This document shows, piece after piece, positions 63,892 to 64,000 of a stretch of 64,000 nt of DNA. The notes under the pieces were generated by a model. It searched no databases. It had not been told where the DNA came from and worked only from the letters and a program-made list of their open reading frames with translations. Both the position numbers and the translations under genes were made by a program. This stretch comes from AP-15 sp963832875 (lineage in GTDB: Bacteria > Pseudomonadota > Alphaproteobacteria > ATCC43930 > CGMCC-115725): positions 161,399 to 225,398 of the forward strand of contig CAWHWB010000013.1 in assembly GCA_963832875.1 (NCBI GenBank). Direction: 5' to 3'. Numbering within the stretch: position 1 is the stretch's first letter; the number at the start of each line of letters is the position of its first letter.

Positions 63892-64000
63892 GATGTCCTC
63901 TCGCTCAGCTGGCTGGCCGCGAAGCTACATCACATATTCGTGCCCGGTCGAGCCGCCGCCTACGCGGTCGCTTGCCCGCGGCGCTTCAATCCGCCAGGGT
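63892..64000. other. Right edge, nothing recognised
   Basis: The last about 109 bases show no supported coding sequence. They should contain the upstream region of the molybdopterin-subunit gene, or the end of a preceding minus-strand gene. Confidence 0.4.

Overview
The window is one contiguous stretch of G+C-rich bacterial chromosome. The gene content points to an alphaproteobacterium, plausibly a Rhodospirillales/Acetobacterales-type lineage. The evidence is a hopanoid RND transporter (hpnN), two genes resembling the hopanoid C-3 methylase HpnR, a FabI enoyl reductase, a complete urtABCDE urea transporter, DUF6134, DUF3108 and TerB-DnaJ proteins, and many ATGA stop/start overlaps. Taxonomy is inference from families, not a search result. 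I see no rRNA, tRNA, CRISPR array, prophage or intact insertion sequence.

Layout, left to right. 0-6 kb: a truncated PhzF-type isomerase gene, then a secreted cluster (NHL beta-propeller, tannase-family esterase with an extra N-terminal repeat domain, HupE/UreJ-type membrane protein). 6-10 kb (minus): a tightly coupled yihY-pdxH-CDF transporter-SDR operon. 10-14 kb: fabI, a dispersed palindromic repeat, aroC and sppA. 14-19 kb: a DUF6134 exported protein, then hpnN coupled to an acyltransferase-3 gene. 18.8-22.3 kb (minus): DUF917, hydantoinase-A-like ATPase and HSL-type hydrolase as one operon. 22.5-28.5 kb: a second tannase-family esterase, two tandem HpnR-like radical SAM genes and a DUF169 gene. 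28.5-33 kb (minus): aldolase/short-chain dehydrogenase fusion, a six-helix membrane protein and an M20 amidohydrolase. 33-36 kb: a more A+T-rich accessory-looking patch with a Pho-box-like triple repeat, a GNAT-like gene and a PAS-like gene whose 3' ends overlap by about 150 bp. 36.5-44 kb: an EmrB-type efflux pump, an orphan PAS/histidine kinase and an HcnABC/opine-dehydrogenase-like three-subunit flavoenzyme. 44-52 kb: TerB-DnaJ protein coupled to a peptidoglycan amidase, an NTF2-like protein, and urtABCDE. 52-56 kb: an OmpR-type regulator broken by a 1-base frameshift, divergent from an ECF sigma factor; a 3-hydroxyisobutyrate-dehydrogenase-like gene; dinB. 56-64 kb: DUF3108 protein, YghU-type thiol enzyme, an unusual Rieske fusion protein, a frameshifted luciferase-like monooxygenase and a xanthine-dehydrogenase-family molybdopterin subunit.

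Most of the window is ordinary chromosomal metabolism and envelope biology. The parts that stand out are the duplicated HpnR-like genes in a genome that also carries hpnN; the Pho-box-like/GNAT/PAS patch; the Rieske-helical fusion; the tannase with a repeat domain and a sequence element shared between the two tannase loci; and two 1-base frameshifts in otherwise well-conserved genes, which could be real decay or assembly error.
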